A stretch of DNA of 64,000 nt from Ehretia macrophylla (GCA_037974665.1 CM075768.1:63329816-63393815); one strand, 5' to 3'; shown: positions 1 through 11,914, counted from the stretch's first letter. The notes: generated by a model not told the origin, from the letters alone. Made by a program: numbers and translations.

Positions 1-25
1 AGCTGGGGATCACCCTCAGCGTCTC

Positions 26-1357
26 CTGAAACAGATATCGAGGTATGAGCAACCACTGTTGCCCAGTGAGGGATATAGTCCCGGGGCGTGCAATGCGACA
101 GATAATACAATTACACAACAATAACACTTAACCAATTAAAGAAACAATGAAACTTAAATAACCACACAATTAAAAGGATACATTTCAACAATCCCCTATA
201 CACCAATCTTCACTGGTCTTCAATCACGATCCACGAACCACGAGCACGATCACGATAAGCCGGCATAATCCCCAAACACTCCAGTGGGTGTACTCCGGAT
301 GTACCCCGAATCCTACGACCCAACATCCCCTGGCAATCTCCGGACCAAGCGAATGAGGGAATAGGGCATGGAGTTTGAATATCCACCGGCAAGCCCTCTG
401 CCGCCCAGCCGATATTCAACACCTCCGCCCCTGACACTATGGTTGCGCAACCACTATGCAATGCACTTAACGATGGCAAGTTAATAGCAATAATATAAGC
501 ATTAACACATATGAGGATCAACAAAGTAGGTTGACCTCGAGGCAATTAGCATAGAAGCAATTATATAAGCTAATAAGCAGTTTTACAAAGGGGCATTTAC
601 AAAATAACCATAGAATTATACCAAAAGCTCCAAATCAACTTAATATCACATATAAACACTCAAGAAGTCATGCCGTGGGTTTAGAAATGTGAGACAACCA
701 AAATTGCGCTTAAACCCCTTTATTTTACAAACTATTTCTCTTCCAAACCAAAGTTAATGATTTCATTTTCAAAGGGAACTCTCCCAACCTTCTAACTAAC
801 CCTCAAGGTACCCTCTCAACCCTCTAACTCATTCAAATGCCCGCAATTACCCCGAAAGCCCCAAATTATCTCTTATGGCTTTGAACTACACATACATCGT
901 CCGGGCTTCAAACAAGGGATATCAAGGCTTCTATAGCACCTAGGTAACTTAAGGATACTAGAATTGAAGCCCGAATGCACCCGGATTCGCATTAACCCCA
1001 AAAGCCCCAAGTTAAAGTCTGCTATTTTCCATTTTAAGCGATTTAAGGACAATGCAAGTGCACGGGGCTATTAGGTTACCTTCACTAGCACCTAAGGCGT
1101 CTATTAGAAGCATTGAATCAAGCTAATTCGAGCAATTATGCAAAACCCTAGAAAAATGTCACTATTCACCCTAAAAATCAAACTAACGATTCTAACCGTT
1201 TAAATTGCGAAACGATGGCTCAAATATGTTCTCTAGCATTCATATACATGGTATAATAGCATAGATAACTAATACAATGGCATTTGATCACATTTTCAAC
1301 AAATCAAGAAATGAGCAACTATTTAGAAATGCAAAAACAAGCCGTGAAATCCCTTAC
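26..1357 (-). other. Predicted leader intron inside element L LTR
   Basis: On the minus strand ATTG|GTAAGGG at about 1357 is a good plant splice donor and CTGTTTCAG|G ending at 26 a good acceptor. The implied intron of 1332 bp matches the 1334-bp interval between homologous sites in element D. This is an inference from site conservation; no transcript is available. Confidence 0.35.
297..480 (-). other. Conserved structured LTR core (element L copy)
   Basis: This block is shared with the LTRs of A, B, C and D. It contains the perfect palindrome TGGTTGCGCAACCA (440-453), the inverted repeat GAATATC (377-383)/GATATTC (411-417) enclosing a GC-rich loop, a CCCTATTCCCTC box and a CGGGGTACATCCGGAGTAC box. 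The function is unknown; an RNA structure for packaging or translation, or a DNA regulatory site, would all fit. Confidence 0.6.
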
Positions 1358-1929
1358 CAATACGCGTAGGAGCACCTAGGAACCTTGCAAACACCCTACA
1401 CTAGTTGCTCGAGGCTTGGCTTGGCTTGAATTGAAGAGTTGAAGATGAAAAATTTCTCCCAAGTGCAAAGAGGGGCTGTCGGGTTTGGCTCCTGATTTCA
1501 GCTTTTTATTTTTTTTTTCTTTTGCATTTTGTGAGCTTAAGTGATATAATAAAGGGGTTAAGTTGAGGTGGGGTCATTTGGGTGCTTAAGTGATCTAATA
1601 AAATGCGCGTTGCTAGCTCCAAAACGAGGCTAATGTATAAAACTTAGGCTAGCTAATTAAATCTATAAAGTTATTACGTAACACTATTCACTCAACTACA
1701 AAAATCATTTTCTAAACGAGCTCTCCTAATGCCGTTAGCTCAAATGCACATTTTTCCCACTACTTTTACAATTAATATGATTTAATAAAAATGCTAATTA
1801 ACTAATAGATGGCAGTTAAAAAATGAAGTGAATAGTAATTCAAGAAGGCAGTTAATAAGGCATAGAAAGAAATGCGCAAACAAGGGATGCAACAGTAATT
1901 GAATGCATGGCTAAATCTCGGGCGTCACA

Positions 1930-2047
1930 GGTACGATCATACTAGCACTAATGCACCGGATCCCATCAGAACTCTGAAGTTTAGCATGCTTGGGCGAGAG
2001 TAGTACTAGGATGGATGACTCCATGGGAAGTCCTCGTGTTGCACCCC
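1930..2047 (+). rRNA. 5S rRNA gene copy 1 (5' edge cut by element L)
   Basis: The gene starts at consensus base 2 because base 1 is replaced by the LTR terminus. Promoter damage is visible: GTTTAGCATGCT in the A box and GGATGGATGACTCC in the C box. It has lost its upstream TATA-like region to the element and is probably inactive. Confidence 0.9.
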
Positions 2048-2606
2048 CTTTTTCAATTTTTTTTTCTCCGGTTAGGGTTGCCAAGATATTTTATCCACCA
2101 CATTTCTATTATCGAATCCCACGGCACCTTGGGCAAGACAACTTCGCTTCACGTGGAGGCTGGGCCCGGAAACCGAGGGCGTAGGGTTTGTGACAATGTC
2201 TCCGTCGCTCCAGTGCCCATAATTTTTGATCGGTAAGGAGTTACGCGGCGCACATCATACCGTTGCAAAGCTCTCTGAGAGCTCTACGACGGGGAAAGCC
2301 AGCTTGCTTGCTGTTCCCATTTTTCGAGCCCAAAATCGAACGTTTTCATCAGTTTCAGGCCACTTTTCTTCTTTTGCTTCATTTTTCCGTCCCGGATCGT
2401 ACGTTGTGAGCTGTTAAAAGGACGACAACCTTACTCACGAAACATTAGAGGGCCCTACGACGCGTTGATATCACGACTTGCGAAGATGCTGCGTTGCTGA
2501 AGCAGATGGGTTGTTGTTAAGTCCATTGGGCCTTCTGAATGGGCCATCTCTCTAGGATGGGACTATGAACTGTTAACACATAAAGGAATTGTGCCCTCAA
2601 CATTAC

Positions 2607-2725
2607 GGGTGTGATCATACTAGCAATAATGCACCGGATCCCATCAGAACTCCGAAGTTAAGCGTGCTTTGGCGAGAGTAGTACTAGGATGGGTGACCCC
2701 CTGGGAAGTCCTCGTGTTGCATCCC
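2607..2725 (+). rRNA. 5S rRNA gene copy 2
   Basis: Full length. The A box and C box match consensus. Differences include GTGTGATC, TACTAGCAATAAT, one IE change (TTTGGCG) and a TTGCATCCC 3' end, which weakens pairing of the terminal helix. Confidence 0.95.
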
Positions 2726-3282
2726 CTTTTCAAATTTTTTTGCTCCGGTTAACGTTGCCAAGACACTTTATCCACCACATTTATATTATCGAATCCCACG
2801 GCACCTAGGGCAAGACAACTTCGCTTGACGTGGAGGATGGGTTCGTAAACCGAGGGCGTAGAGCTTTTGACCAGGTCTACGTCTCTCCATTGCCCTTAAC
2901 TTTTAATCGGTACGAAGTTACGCAGCGCACAGCATACCGTTGCAAAGCTCTTCGAGAGCTCTACGATGGGGGCAGCTTGCTTAACCGTTGTACCCATTTT
3001 TGGAGCCTAAAATCAAACGTTTTGTTTAGTTTCGGGCCACTTTTATTTTTTTGTCCTATTTTTCTGTCCCGGATCATACGTCGTGAGCTGTTAAAAGGAT
3101 GACAACCTTACTCGTAGGACATTAGAGGGCCCTACAACTCGTCGATATCACGTCTTGTGAGGATGCTACGTTGTTGAAGCGGATGGGCTGTCTTTAAGCC
3201 CATTGGGCCTTCTGGAGAGCCCATCTCTCTAGGCTGGACTGTGAACCGTTAACACAAAAAAGAGTTGTGCCCTCAACATGAC

Positions 3283-3401
3283 GGGTGTGATCATACCAGT
3301 ACTATTGCACCGGATCCCATCAAAACTCCGAAGTTAAGCGTGCTTGGGCAAGAGTAGTACTAGGATGGGTGACCCCTTGGGAAGTCGTCATGTTGCAACA
3401 C
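3283..3401 (+). rRNA. 5S rRNA gene copy 3
   Basis: Full length, with CAGTACTATT, CATCAAAACTCC and GGGCAAG in the IE. The 3' end reads TTGCAACACCC, two bases longer than usual. Confidence 0.94.
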
Positions 3402-3960
3402 CCTTTTCAATTTTTTTTGCTCCGGTTAGGGTTGCCAAGATACTTTATCGACCACATTTCTATTATCGAATCCCATGGCACCTTGGGCAAGCCACCTTCG
3501 CTTCACGTGGAGGCTGGGCTCGCAAACCGAGGGCTTAGGGCTTGTGACCAGGTCTCTGTCGCTCCGGTGCCCATAACTTTAGATCTGTAAGGAGTTACGT
3601 GGCACACAACATACCGTTGGAAAGCACTATGAGATCTCTACGATGGGGGCAGCCAGCTTGCTCGCTGTGCCCGTGTTTGTACACCAAAATTGAATGTTTT
3701 CATCAGTTTCAGGCCACTTTTCTTCTTTTGCTCTATTTTTCCGTCCCGGATCGTACGTCGTGAGATGTTAAAAGGACAACAACCTTACTCGTTGGACATT
3801 AGAGGGCCCTACAAAGCATCGATATCACGTCTTGCGAGGATGCTGCATTGTTAAAGCGGATGGGTTGTCGTTATACCCATTGGGCCTTCTGAATGGGCCA
3901 TCTTTCTAGGCTGGGACTGTGAACCGTTAACACATAAAAGGATTGTGCCCTCAACATGAC

Positions 3961-4001
3961 GGGTGCGATCATACCAGCACTAATGCACCAGATCCCATCA
4001 G
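3961..4001 (+). pseudogene. 5S rRNA gene copy 4, internally truncated
   Basis: Only the first 41 nt remain. The sequence passes from CCATCAG straight into spacer TATACCGTTGCAAAG, removing the A box, IE, C box and terminator plus about 210 bp of spacer. The unit is 390 bp instead of about 678, so about 288 bp were lost. Without its internal promoter it cannot be transcribed. Confidence 0.95.
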
Positions 4002-4350
4002 TATACCGTTGCAAAGCTCTCCGAGAGCTCTAAGACGGGGGCAGCCAGCTTAACAGCTGTGCCCGTTTTTGGAGCCCAAAATCGAACGTTTTCTTCAGTT
4101 TTGGGTAACTTTTCTTCTTTTGCCTTGTTTTTCTGTCCCAGATCGTACGTCGTGAGCTGTTAAAAGGATGACAACCTTACTCGCGGGACATTAGAGGGCC
4201 CTCAACGTGTCGATATCACGTCTTACGAGGATGCGGCGTTGTTGAAGCGGATGGGTTGTCGTTAAGCCCATTGGGCCTTCTGAATGGCCCATCTCTCTAG
4301 GCTGGACTGTGAACCGTTAACACATAAAGGAATTGTGCCCTCAACATGAC

Positions 4351-4468
4351 GGGTATGATCATACCAGTACTAATGCACCGGTTCCATCAGAACTCTGAAG
4401 TTAAGCATGCTTGGGGGAGAGTAGTACTAAGATGGGTGACCCCATGGGATGTCCTCATGTTGCAACCC
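4351..4468 (+). rRNA. 5S rRNA gene copy 5 (HOR type B)
   Basis: One base is deleted in the GGATCCC segment (reads GGTTCCATC). Other changes are GTATGATC, CTCTGAAG, GCATGCTTGGGGGA and CCATGGGATG. It is the first type-B unit of the ABABAB dimer array. Confidence 0.93.
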
Positions 4469-5026
4469 CTTTTTCAATTTTTTTTGCTCTGGTTGGGCTT
4501 GCCAAGATACTTTATCCACTACATTTCTATTATCGAATCCCACGGTACCTTGGGCAAGACAACTTTGCTTCACGTGGAGGCTGGGCTCGCAAACCGAGGG
4601 CGTAGGGCTTGTGACCAGGTCTCTGTCTTTCCATTGCCCATAACTTTTAATTCGTACGGAGTTACGCAGCGCACAACATACCGTTGCAAAGCTCTCCGAG
4701 AGCTCTACGACGGAGGCAGCTAGCTTAACTACTTCGCCCCTTTTTGGAGCCCAAAATCGATCGTTTTCTTCAGTTTCGGGTAACTTTTCTTCTTTTGCCC
4801 TATTTTTCTATCCCGGATCGTACGTCGTGTGCTGTTAAAAGGACGACAACCTTACTCGAGGGACATTAGAGGGCCCTACAACTCGTCGATATCATGTCTT
4901 CCAAGGATGCTGCATTGTTGAAGCGGATGGGTTGCCTTTAAGCCCATTGGGCCTTCTGAATGGCCCATCTCTCTAGGCTGGACTGTGAACCGTTAACACA
5001 TAAATGAATTGTCCCCTCAACATGAC

Positions 5027-5145
5027 AAGTGCGATCATACCAGTACTAATGCACCGGATCCCATCAGAACACTGAAGTTAAGCGTGTTTGGGCGAGAGTA
5101 GTACTAGGATAGGTGACCCCCTGGGAAGTCCTTATGTTGCACCCC
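5027..5145 (+). rRNA. 5S rRNA gene copy 6 (HOR type A)
   Basis: Starts AAGTGCG. It has GAACACTGAAG, GTGTTTGGGCG, GGATAGGTGACC in the C box and CCTTATG. GGATAGGTG is shared with copy 8, the next type-A unit. Confidence 0.94.
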
Positions 5146-5704
5146 CCTTTCCAATTTTTTTTGCTCCGGTTAGGGTTGCTAAGATACTTTATCCACCATA
5201 TTTCTATTATCGAATCTCACGGCACCTTGGGCAAGACAACTTCGCTTCACGTGGAGGCTGGGCCCACAAACCGAGGACGTAGGGCTTGTGACCACGTCTC
5301 CGTCACTCCGGTGCCCACAACTTCTGATTTTTAAGGAGTTACGCGGCGCACAGCATGCCGTTGCAAAGCTCTACGAGAGCTCTACGACGGGGGTGGCCAG
5401 TTTGCTCGCTGTGACCATTTTTAGAGAACAAAATCTAACGTTTTCTTTAGTTTCAGGCCACTTTTATTCTTTTGCTCTGTTTTTCCATCCCAGATCGTAC
5501 GTCGTTAGCTGTTAAAAGGATGACAACCCTAGTCGCGGGACATTAGAGGGCCCTACAACACGTCGATATCGCGTCTTGGGAGGATGCTGCATTGTTGAAG
5601 TGGATGGCTTGTCGTTCAGCCCATTGGGCCTTCTGAATGGCCCATCTCTCTAGGCTGGGACTGTGAAACGTTAACACATAAAGGAATTGTGCCCTCAACA
5701 TGAC

Positions 5705-5822
5705 GGGTGCGATCATACCAGCACTAATATACCGGATCCATCAGAACTCCGAAGTTAAGCGTGATTGGGCGAGAGTAGTTCTAGGATAGGTGACACCCTG
5801 GGAAGTCCTCGTGTTGCACCCC
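5705..5822 (+). rRNA. 5S rRNA gene copy 7 (HOR type B)
   Basis: TAATATACC and a one-base deletion (GGATCCATC). GTGATTGGGCG and GTAGTTCTAGGATAGGTGACACCC alter the A and C boxes. GTAGTTCTAGG is shared with copy 9. Confidence 0.94.
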
Positions 5823-6380
5823 CCTTTTCAATTTTTTTTGCTCCGGTTATGGTTGCCAATATACTTTATCCACTACATTTCTATTATCGAATCCCACAGC
5901 ACCTTGGGCAAGACAACTTCGCTTCACGTGGAGGCTGGGCTCGCAAACCGAGGGCATAGGGCTTGTGACTAGGTCTTCGTCTCTCCATTGCACATAACTT
6001 TTAATTCGTACCGAGTTACGCAACGCACAACATACCGTTGCAAGGCTCTCTGAGAGCTCTACGACGGTGGCAGCCAGCTTAACCGCTGTGCCTGTTTTTA
6101 GAGCCCAAAATCGAACATTTTTTTTAGTTTCCGGTAACTTTTCTTCTTTTGCCCTGTTTTTCTGTCCTGGATCATACGTCGTGAGCTGTTAAAAGGACGA
6201 CAAGCTTACTCGCGGGACATTAGAAGGCCCTACAATGCGTCGATATCACATCTTTCGAGGATATTGCATTGTTGAAGCGGATGGGTTGCCTTTAAGCCCA
6301 TTGGGCCTTCTGAATAACCCATCTATCTAGGCTGGACTATGAACTGTTAACACATAAAAGAATTGTGCCCTCAATATTAC

Positions 6381-6499
6381 GAGGGCGATCATACCAGTAC
6401 TAATGCACCGGATCCCATCAGAACCCTGAAGTTAAGCGTGCTTGAGCGAGAGTAGTACTAGGATAGGTGACCCGCTGGGAAGTCCTCGTGTTGCACCCC
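6381..6499 (+). rRNA. 5S rRNA gene copy 8 (HOR type A)
   Basis: Starts GAGGGCG. It has CAGTACTAAT, GAACCCTGAAG, CTTGAGCGAG and GGATAGGTGACCCG. Its downstream spacer is the closest visible match to that of copy 6. Confidence 0.94.
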
Positions 6500-7058
6500 C
6501 CTTTCCAATTTTTTTTTCTCCGGTTAGGGTTGCTAAGATAATTTATCCACCATATTTCTATTATCGAATCTCACAGCACATTGGGCAAGACAACTTCGTT
6601 TCACTTGGAGGCTGGGCCCGCAAACCGAGGACGTAGGGCTTGTGACCACGTCTCCGTCACTCCAGTGCCCATAACTTTTGATCCGTAAGGAGTTACGTGG
6701 CGCACAGCATACCGTTCCAAAGCTCTCCGAGAGCTCTACGACGGGGGTGGCCAGTTTGCTCGCTGTGACCATTTTTAGAGAACAAAATTGAACGTTTTCA
6801 TCAGTTTCAGGGCACTTTTATTCTTTTGCTCTGTTTTTCCGTCCCGGATCGTACGTCGTTAGCTGTTAAAAGGATGACAACCTTGCTCGCGGGACATTAG
6901 AGGGCCCGACAACACGTCGATATCATGTCTTGCGAGGATGCTGCATTGTTGAAGCTGATAGGTTGTCGTTGAGCCCATTGGGCCTTCTGAATGGGCCATC
7001 TCTCTAGGCTGGGACTGTGAAACGTTAACACATAAAGGAATTGTGCCCTCAACATGAC

Positions 7059-7169
7059 GGGTGCGAGCACTAATGCACCAGATCCCATCAGAACTCCGAA
7101 GTTAAGCGTTCTTGGGCGAGAGTAGTTCTAGGATGGGTGAACCCCTGGGAAGTCCTAGTGTTGCACCCC
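7059..7169 (+). rRNA. 5S rRNA gene copy 9 (HOR type B, 8-nt deletion)
   Basis: Eight bases of the segment TCATACCA are missing between GGGTGCGA and GCACTAATG, so helix I/II of the RNA would be damaged. It also carries CACCAGATCC, GCGTTCTTGG and GTGAACCCC. It is probably non-functional. Confidence 0.94.
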
Positions 7170-7728
7170 CCTTTTCAATTTTTTTTGCTCCGGTTAGGGT
7201 TGCCAATATACTTTATGCACTACATTTCTATTATCGAATCCCACGGCACCTTGGGCCAGACAACTTCGCTTCACGTGGACGATGGGCCCGCAAACCAAGG
7301 GCGTAGGGCTTGTGACTAGGTCTCCCTCGCTCCGGTGCCCATAACTTTTGATCCGTAAGGAGTTACGCGGCGCACAGTATACCGTTGCAAAGCTCTCCGA
7401 GAGCTCTACGACGGGGGCAGCCAGCTTAACCGCTGTGCCCATTTTCGGAGCCCAAAATCGAACGTTTTCTTCAGTTTCGGGTAACTTTTCTTCTTTTACC
7501 CTATTTTTCTATCCCGGACCGTTCGTCGTGAGCTGTAAAAAGGACGACAACCTTACTCACGGGACATTAGAGGGCCCTACAATGCGTCGATATCACGTCT
7601 TCCGAGGATGCTGCATTGTTGAAGCGGATGGGTTGTCGTTGAGCCCATTGGGCCTTCTGAATGGTCCATCTCTTTAGGCTGGGACTGTGAAACATTAACA
7701 CATAAAGGAATTGTGCCCTCAACATGAA

Positions 7729-7847
7729 GGGTGCGATCATACCAGCACTAATGCACCGGATCCCATCAGAACTCTGAAGTTAAGCGTGCTTGGGCGAGAG
7801 TAGTTTTAGGATGGGTGACCCCTTGGGAAGTCCTCTTGTTGCACCCC
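7729..7847 (+). rRNA. 5S rRNA gene copy 10 (HOR type A)
   Basis: The first 40 bases match consensus. CTCTGAAG, GTAGTTTTAGG and CCCCTTGGG follow, with CTCTTG near the 3' end. The A box and IE are intact. Confidence 0.95.
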
Positions 7848-8406
7848 ACTTTTCAATTTTTTTTCCTCCGGTTAGGGTTACCAAGATACTTTATCCACCA
7901 CATTTCTATTATCGAGTCCCACGGCACCTTGGGCAAGACAACTTCACTTCACGTGGAGGCTAGGCCCGCAAACCGAGGACGTAGGGCTTGTGACCACGTC
8001 TCCGTCACTCCGGTGCCCATAACTTTTGATCCGTAAGGAGTTACATGGCGCACAGCATACCGTTGCAAAGGTCTCCGAGAGCTCTATGATGGGGGTGGCC
8101 AGTTTGCTCGCTGTGACAGTTTTTAGAGAATAAAATCGAATGTTTTCATCAGTTTCAGGCCACTTTTCTTCTTTTGCTATGTTTTTCTGTCCGGGATCGT
8201 ACGTCGTTAGCTGTTAAAAGGACGACAACCTTACTCGCGGGACATCAGAAGACCCTACAACGCGTCGATATCACGTCTTGCGAGGATGCTGCGTTGTTGA
8301 CGCGGAGGGGGTGTCGTTGAGCCCATTGGGCCTTCTGAATGGGCCATTTCTCTACGCTGGGACTGTGAACCGTTAACACATAAAGGAATTGTGCCCTCAA
8401 TATGAC

Positions 8407-8526
8407 GGGTGCGATCATACCAGCACTAATGTCACCAGATCCCATTAGAACTCCTAAGTTAAGCGCGCTTGGACGAGAGTAGTACTAGGATGGGTGACCC
8501 CCTGGGAAGTCTTCATGTTGCACCCC
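8407..8526 (+). rRNA. 5S rRNA gene copy 11
   Basis: 120 nt because of one inserted base (AATGTCACCAG). CATTAGAACTCCTAAG and GCGCGCTTGGACG change the A box and IE. Confidence 0.94.
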
Positions 8527-9081
8527 ACTTTTCAATTTTTTTTGCTCCGGTTAGGGTTGCCAAGATACTTTATCCACCACATTTCTATTATCAAATCCCA
8601 TGGCACCTTGGGCATGACAACTTCGCTTCACGTGGAGGCTAGGCCCGCTATCCGAGGGCATAGGGCTTGTAACCAGGTCTCCGTCGCTCCATTGCCCATA
8701 ACTTTTGATTAGTAGAGAGTTACGCGGTGCACAGCATACCGTTGCAAACCTGTCCGAGAGCTCTACGAGGGGTGCAGCCAGCTTCCTCGCTGTGCCAGTT
8801 TTTAGAGCACAAATCGAACATTTTCATCAGTTTCGTGCCACTTTTCTTCTTTTGCTCAGTTTTTCTGTCCCGGATTGTACGTCGTCAATTGTTAAAAGGA
8901 CGACAACCTAACTCGCCAGACATTCGAGGGCCCTACAACTCGTCGATATCACGTCTTGAGAGGATGCTGCGTTGTTGAAACGGATGGGTTGTCTTTAAGT
9001 CCTTGGGCCTTCTGAATGGGCCATCTCTAGGCTGGGACTGTGAACCGTTAACACAGAAAGGAATTGTGCCCTCAACATGAC

Positions 9082-9200
9082 GTGTACGATCATACATGCA
9101 CTAATGCACCGGATCCCATCAGAACTCCGAAGTTATGCGTGCTGGGGCGATAGTAGTACTATGATGGGTGACCCCCTGGGAAGTCCTCGTGTAGCACCCT
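9082..9200 (+). rRNA. 5S rRNA gene copy 12
   Basis: CGTGTACGATCATACATGC at the 5' end, GTTATGCGTGCTGGGGCGATAG across A box and IE, CTATGATGGG in the C box and GTAGCACCC at the end. The several changes in the internal promoter suggest an inactive copy. Confidence 0.94.
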
Positions 9201-9760
9201 CCCTTTTCAATTTTTTTTGCACCGGTTAGGGTTGCCAAGATACTTTATCCACCACATTTCTATTATCGAATCACACGGCACCTTGGGCAAGACAACTTCG
9301 CTTCACGTGGAAGCTAGGCCCACAAACTGAGGGCGTAGGGCTTATGACCAGGTCTCCGTCGTTCTTGTGCTCATAACTTTTGATCCGTAAGGAGTTACGC
9401 GGCACACAGTATACCGTTGCAAAGCTCTCCGAGAGCTCTATGATGGGAGCAGCCATCTTGCACGTTATGCCCATTTTTAAAGCCCAAAATTGAACATTTT
9501 CATCAGTTTCGAGCCATTTTTCTTCTTTTGCTCTGTTTTTTCTTCTCGGATCTTACGTCGTGAGCTGTTAAAATGACGACAACGTTACTTGCGGGACATT
9601 AGTGGGCCCTACAACGCGTTGATATCATGTCTTTAGAGGATGCTACATTGTTGAAGCGAATGGGTTGTTGTTAAATCCATTGGGCCTTTTTGATGGGCCA
9701 TATCTCTGGGCTGGGACTGTGAACCGTCAACACAAAAGGGAATTGTGCACTCAACATGAT

Positions 9761-9879
9761 GGATGCGATCATACCAGCACTAATGCACCGGATCCCATCA
9801 GAACTCCGAAGTTAAGCGTGCTTGGGCGAGAGTAGTACTAGGATGGGTGACCCCATGGGAAGTCCTCGGGTTGCACCCC
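9761..9879 (+). rRNA. 5S rRNA gene copy 13 (near consensus)
   Basis: Only a few differences are visible: GGATGCG at the start, CCCCATGGG and CTCGGGTTG near the end. The whole internal promoter matches consensus, making it one of the better candidates for a transcribable copy. Confidence 0.96.
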
Positions 9880-10438
9880 CCTTTTCAATTTTTTTTTGCT
9901 CCGGTTAGGGTTGCCAAGATACTTTATCCACCACATTTCTATTATCAAATCCAACGACACCTTGGGCAAGACAACTTCGCTTCACGTGGAGGCTGGGCCC
10001 AAAAATCGAGGGCGTACGGCTTGTGACCAGGTCTCTTTTGCTCTGGTGCCCATAACTTTTAATCCGTAAGAAGTTACGCGGCGCTTAGCATACCGTTGCG
10101 AAGCTCTTCGAGAGCTCTACGACGGGGGCAGCAAGTTTGCATGCTGTGCCCTTTTTGGAGCCCAAAATCGAGCGTTTTCATCAGTTTCAGGCCGCTTTTC
10201 TTCTTTTGCTCTGTTTTTCCGTCCCTAATCATACGTCGTGAGTTGTTAAAAGGACAACAACCTTACACCCGGGACATTAGAGGGCCCTACAACGCGCCAA
10301 TACCACGTCTTGCGAGGATGCTGCGGTGTTGAAGCGGATGGGTTGTCGTTAAGTCCGTTGGGCATTCTGAATGCGCCATCTCTCTAGGTTGGCACTGTGA
10401 ACTGTTAACACATAAAGGAATTGTGCCCTCAACATGAT

Positions 10439-10557
10439 AGGTGCGAGCATACCAGCACTAATACACCAGATCCCATCAGAACTACGAAGTTAAGGGTGAT
10501 TGGGAGAGAGTAGTACTAGGATGGGTAACCCCCTGGGAAGTCCTCTTGTTGCACGCC
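10439..10557 (+). rRNA. 5S rRNA gene copy 14
   Basis: GTGCGAGCAT, AATACACCAG, GAACTACGAAG, GGGTGATTGGGAGAG and GGGTAACCC. Both A box/IE and C box are altered. Confidence 0.94.
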
Positions 10558-11117
10558 CCTTTTCAATTTTTTTTGCTCCGGTTAGGGTTGCGAAGATACT
10601 TTATCCACCATATTTTTATTATCGAATCCCACGGCGCCTTGGGCAAGGCAACTTCGCTTCACGTGGAGGTTGGGCCCACAAACTAAGGGCTTAGGGCTTG
10701 TGACCAGGTCTCCGTCGCTCCGGTGCCCATAACTTTTGATCCTTAGGGAGTTACGCGGCGCACAGCATACTGTTGCAAAGCTCTCCGAGAGCTCTACGAT
10801 AGGGGTAGCCAGCTTGCTTGCTCTTCCCATTTTTAGAGCCCAAATTTGAACTTTTTCATTAGTTTTAGCCCACTTTTCTTCTTTTACTCTATTTTTTCCA
10901 TCTCGGATCGTACGTCGTGAACTGTTAAAAGGATGACAACCCTAGTCGCGGGGCATTAGAGGGCCCTACAATACGTCGATATCACGTCTTACGAGGATGC
11001 TGCGTTGTTGAAGCGGATGGGTTGTCGTTAAGGCCATTTGGCCTTCTGAATGGGCTATCTCTCTAGGCTGGCACTGTGAACCGTTAACACATAAAGGAAT
11101 TGTGCCCTCAACGTCAC

Positions 11118-11236
11118 GGGTGCGATCATACAAGCACTAATGCACCGGATCCCATCAGAACTCTGAAGTTAAGCGCGCTTGGGTGAGGGTAGTACTAGGA
11201 TGGGTGACCCCCTGGGAAGTCCTCGTGTTGCAACCC
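11118..11236 (+). rRNA. 5S rRNA gene copy 15
   Basis: TACAAGCAC, CTCTGAAG, GCGCGCTTGGGTGAGGG and TTGCAACCC. The C box is intact but the IE is changed. Confidence 0.95.
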
Positions 11237-11457
11237 CCTTTTCAATTTTTTTTGCTTCGGTTAGGGTTGCCATGATACTTTATCCACCACATTTCTATTA
11301 TCGATTCGCACGGCACCTTGGGCAAAACAACTTCGCCTCACGTGGAGGCTGGGTCCACAAACCGAGGGCGTAGCGCTTCTGACCAGGTCTCCGTCGCTCC
11401 GGTGCCTATAACATTTGGTCCGTAAGGAGTAACGCGGCGCACAGCATAACGTTGCAA

Positions 11458-11472
11458 AGCTCTCCGAGAGCT
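11458..11472. repeat. Conserved 15-bp spacer palindrome (representative)
   Basis: AGCTCTC-C-GAGAGCT is a perfect inverted repeat with a one-base centre. The same palindrome, or a one-base variant of it, is visible in most spacers about 340 bp downstream of the gene start. Its retention while neighbouring bases vary suggests constraint or frequent conversion. Confidence 0.75.
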
Positions 11473-11795
11473 CTACGACTCGGGCAGCCACCTTGCTCGC
11501 TGTGCCCATTTTTGGAGCCCAAAATCGAACATTTTCATCAGTTTATTGCCACTTTTCTTCATTTTCTCTATTTTTCCGTCCTAGATTGTACGTCGTGAGC
11601 TGTTAAAAGGATGACAACCTTACTCGCTGGACATTAGAGGACCCTACAATGCGTCGATATCACGTCTTGCGAGGATGCTGCATTGTTGAAGCGGATGGGT
11701 TGTCGTTAAGCCCATTGGGCCTTCTAAATAGGCCATCTCTCTAGGCTAGGACTGTGAACTGTTAACACATAAAAGAATTGTTCCCTCAACATGAC

Positions 11796-11914
11796 GGGTG
11801 TGATCATACTAGCACTAATGCACCGGATCCCATCAGAACTCCGAAGTTAAGCGTGCTTGGGCGAGTGTAGTACTAGGATGGGTGACCCCCTGGGAAGTCC
11901 TCGTGTTGCACCTC
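11796..11914 (+). rRNA. 5S rRNA gene copy 16
   Basis: GTGTGATCATACTAGC at the 5' end, an intact A box, GCGAGTGTAG just after the IE, an intact C box and a GCACCTCC 3' end. Confidence 0.95.

Larger units (their letters stand above)
1..1929 (-). mobile_element. Element L: partial LTR of a non-autonomous LTR retrotransposon (D family)
   Basis: On the minus strand the LTR begins at 1929 with TGTGACGCCCGAG and runs leftwards off the window. It aligns colinearly with the 5' LTR of element D (60243 to about 62150), with visible divergence of very roughly ten per cent in the first 200 bases. The terminal CA at 1928-1929 abuts the second base of a 5S gene, so this element entered the array at the 5S transcription start. 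No open frame looks coding. A frame of 111 codons on the minus strand (210-545) covers the conserved LTR core, but the homologous frame in D is shifted there, so I do not call it a gene. Its internal region and other LTR lie outside the window. Confidence 0.85.
4351..8406 (+). repeat. Higher-order dimer of 5S units, 1354 bp, three copies
   Basis: Units starting at 4351, 5705 and 7059 (type B) share GGGTAACTTTTCTTC and a spacer segment GCTTAACCGCTGTGCC or close variants. Units starting at 5027, 6381 and 7729 (type A) share GGTGGCCAGTTTGCTCG and AGAGAACAAAAT or AGAGAATAAAAT. B-to-B spacing is 1354 and 1354 bp; A-to-A spacing is 1354 and 1348 bp. The dimer, not the monomer, was therefore the unit of amplification, as expected from unequal exchange or replication slippage. 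Confidence 0.85.
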
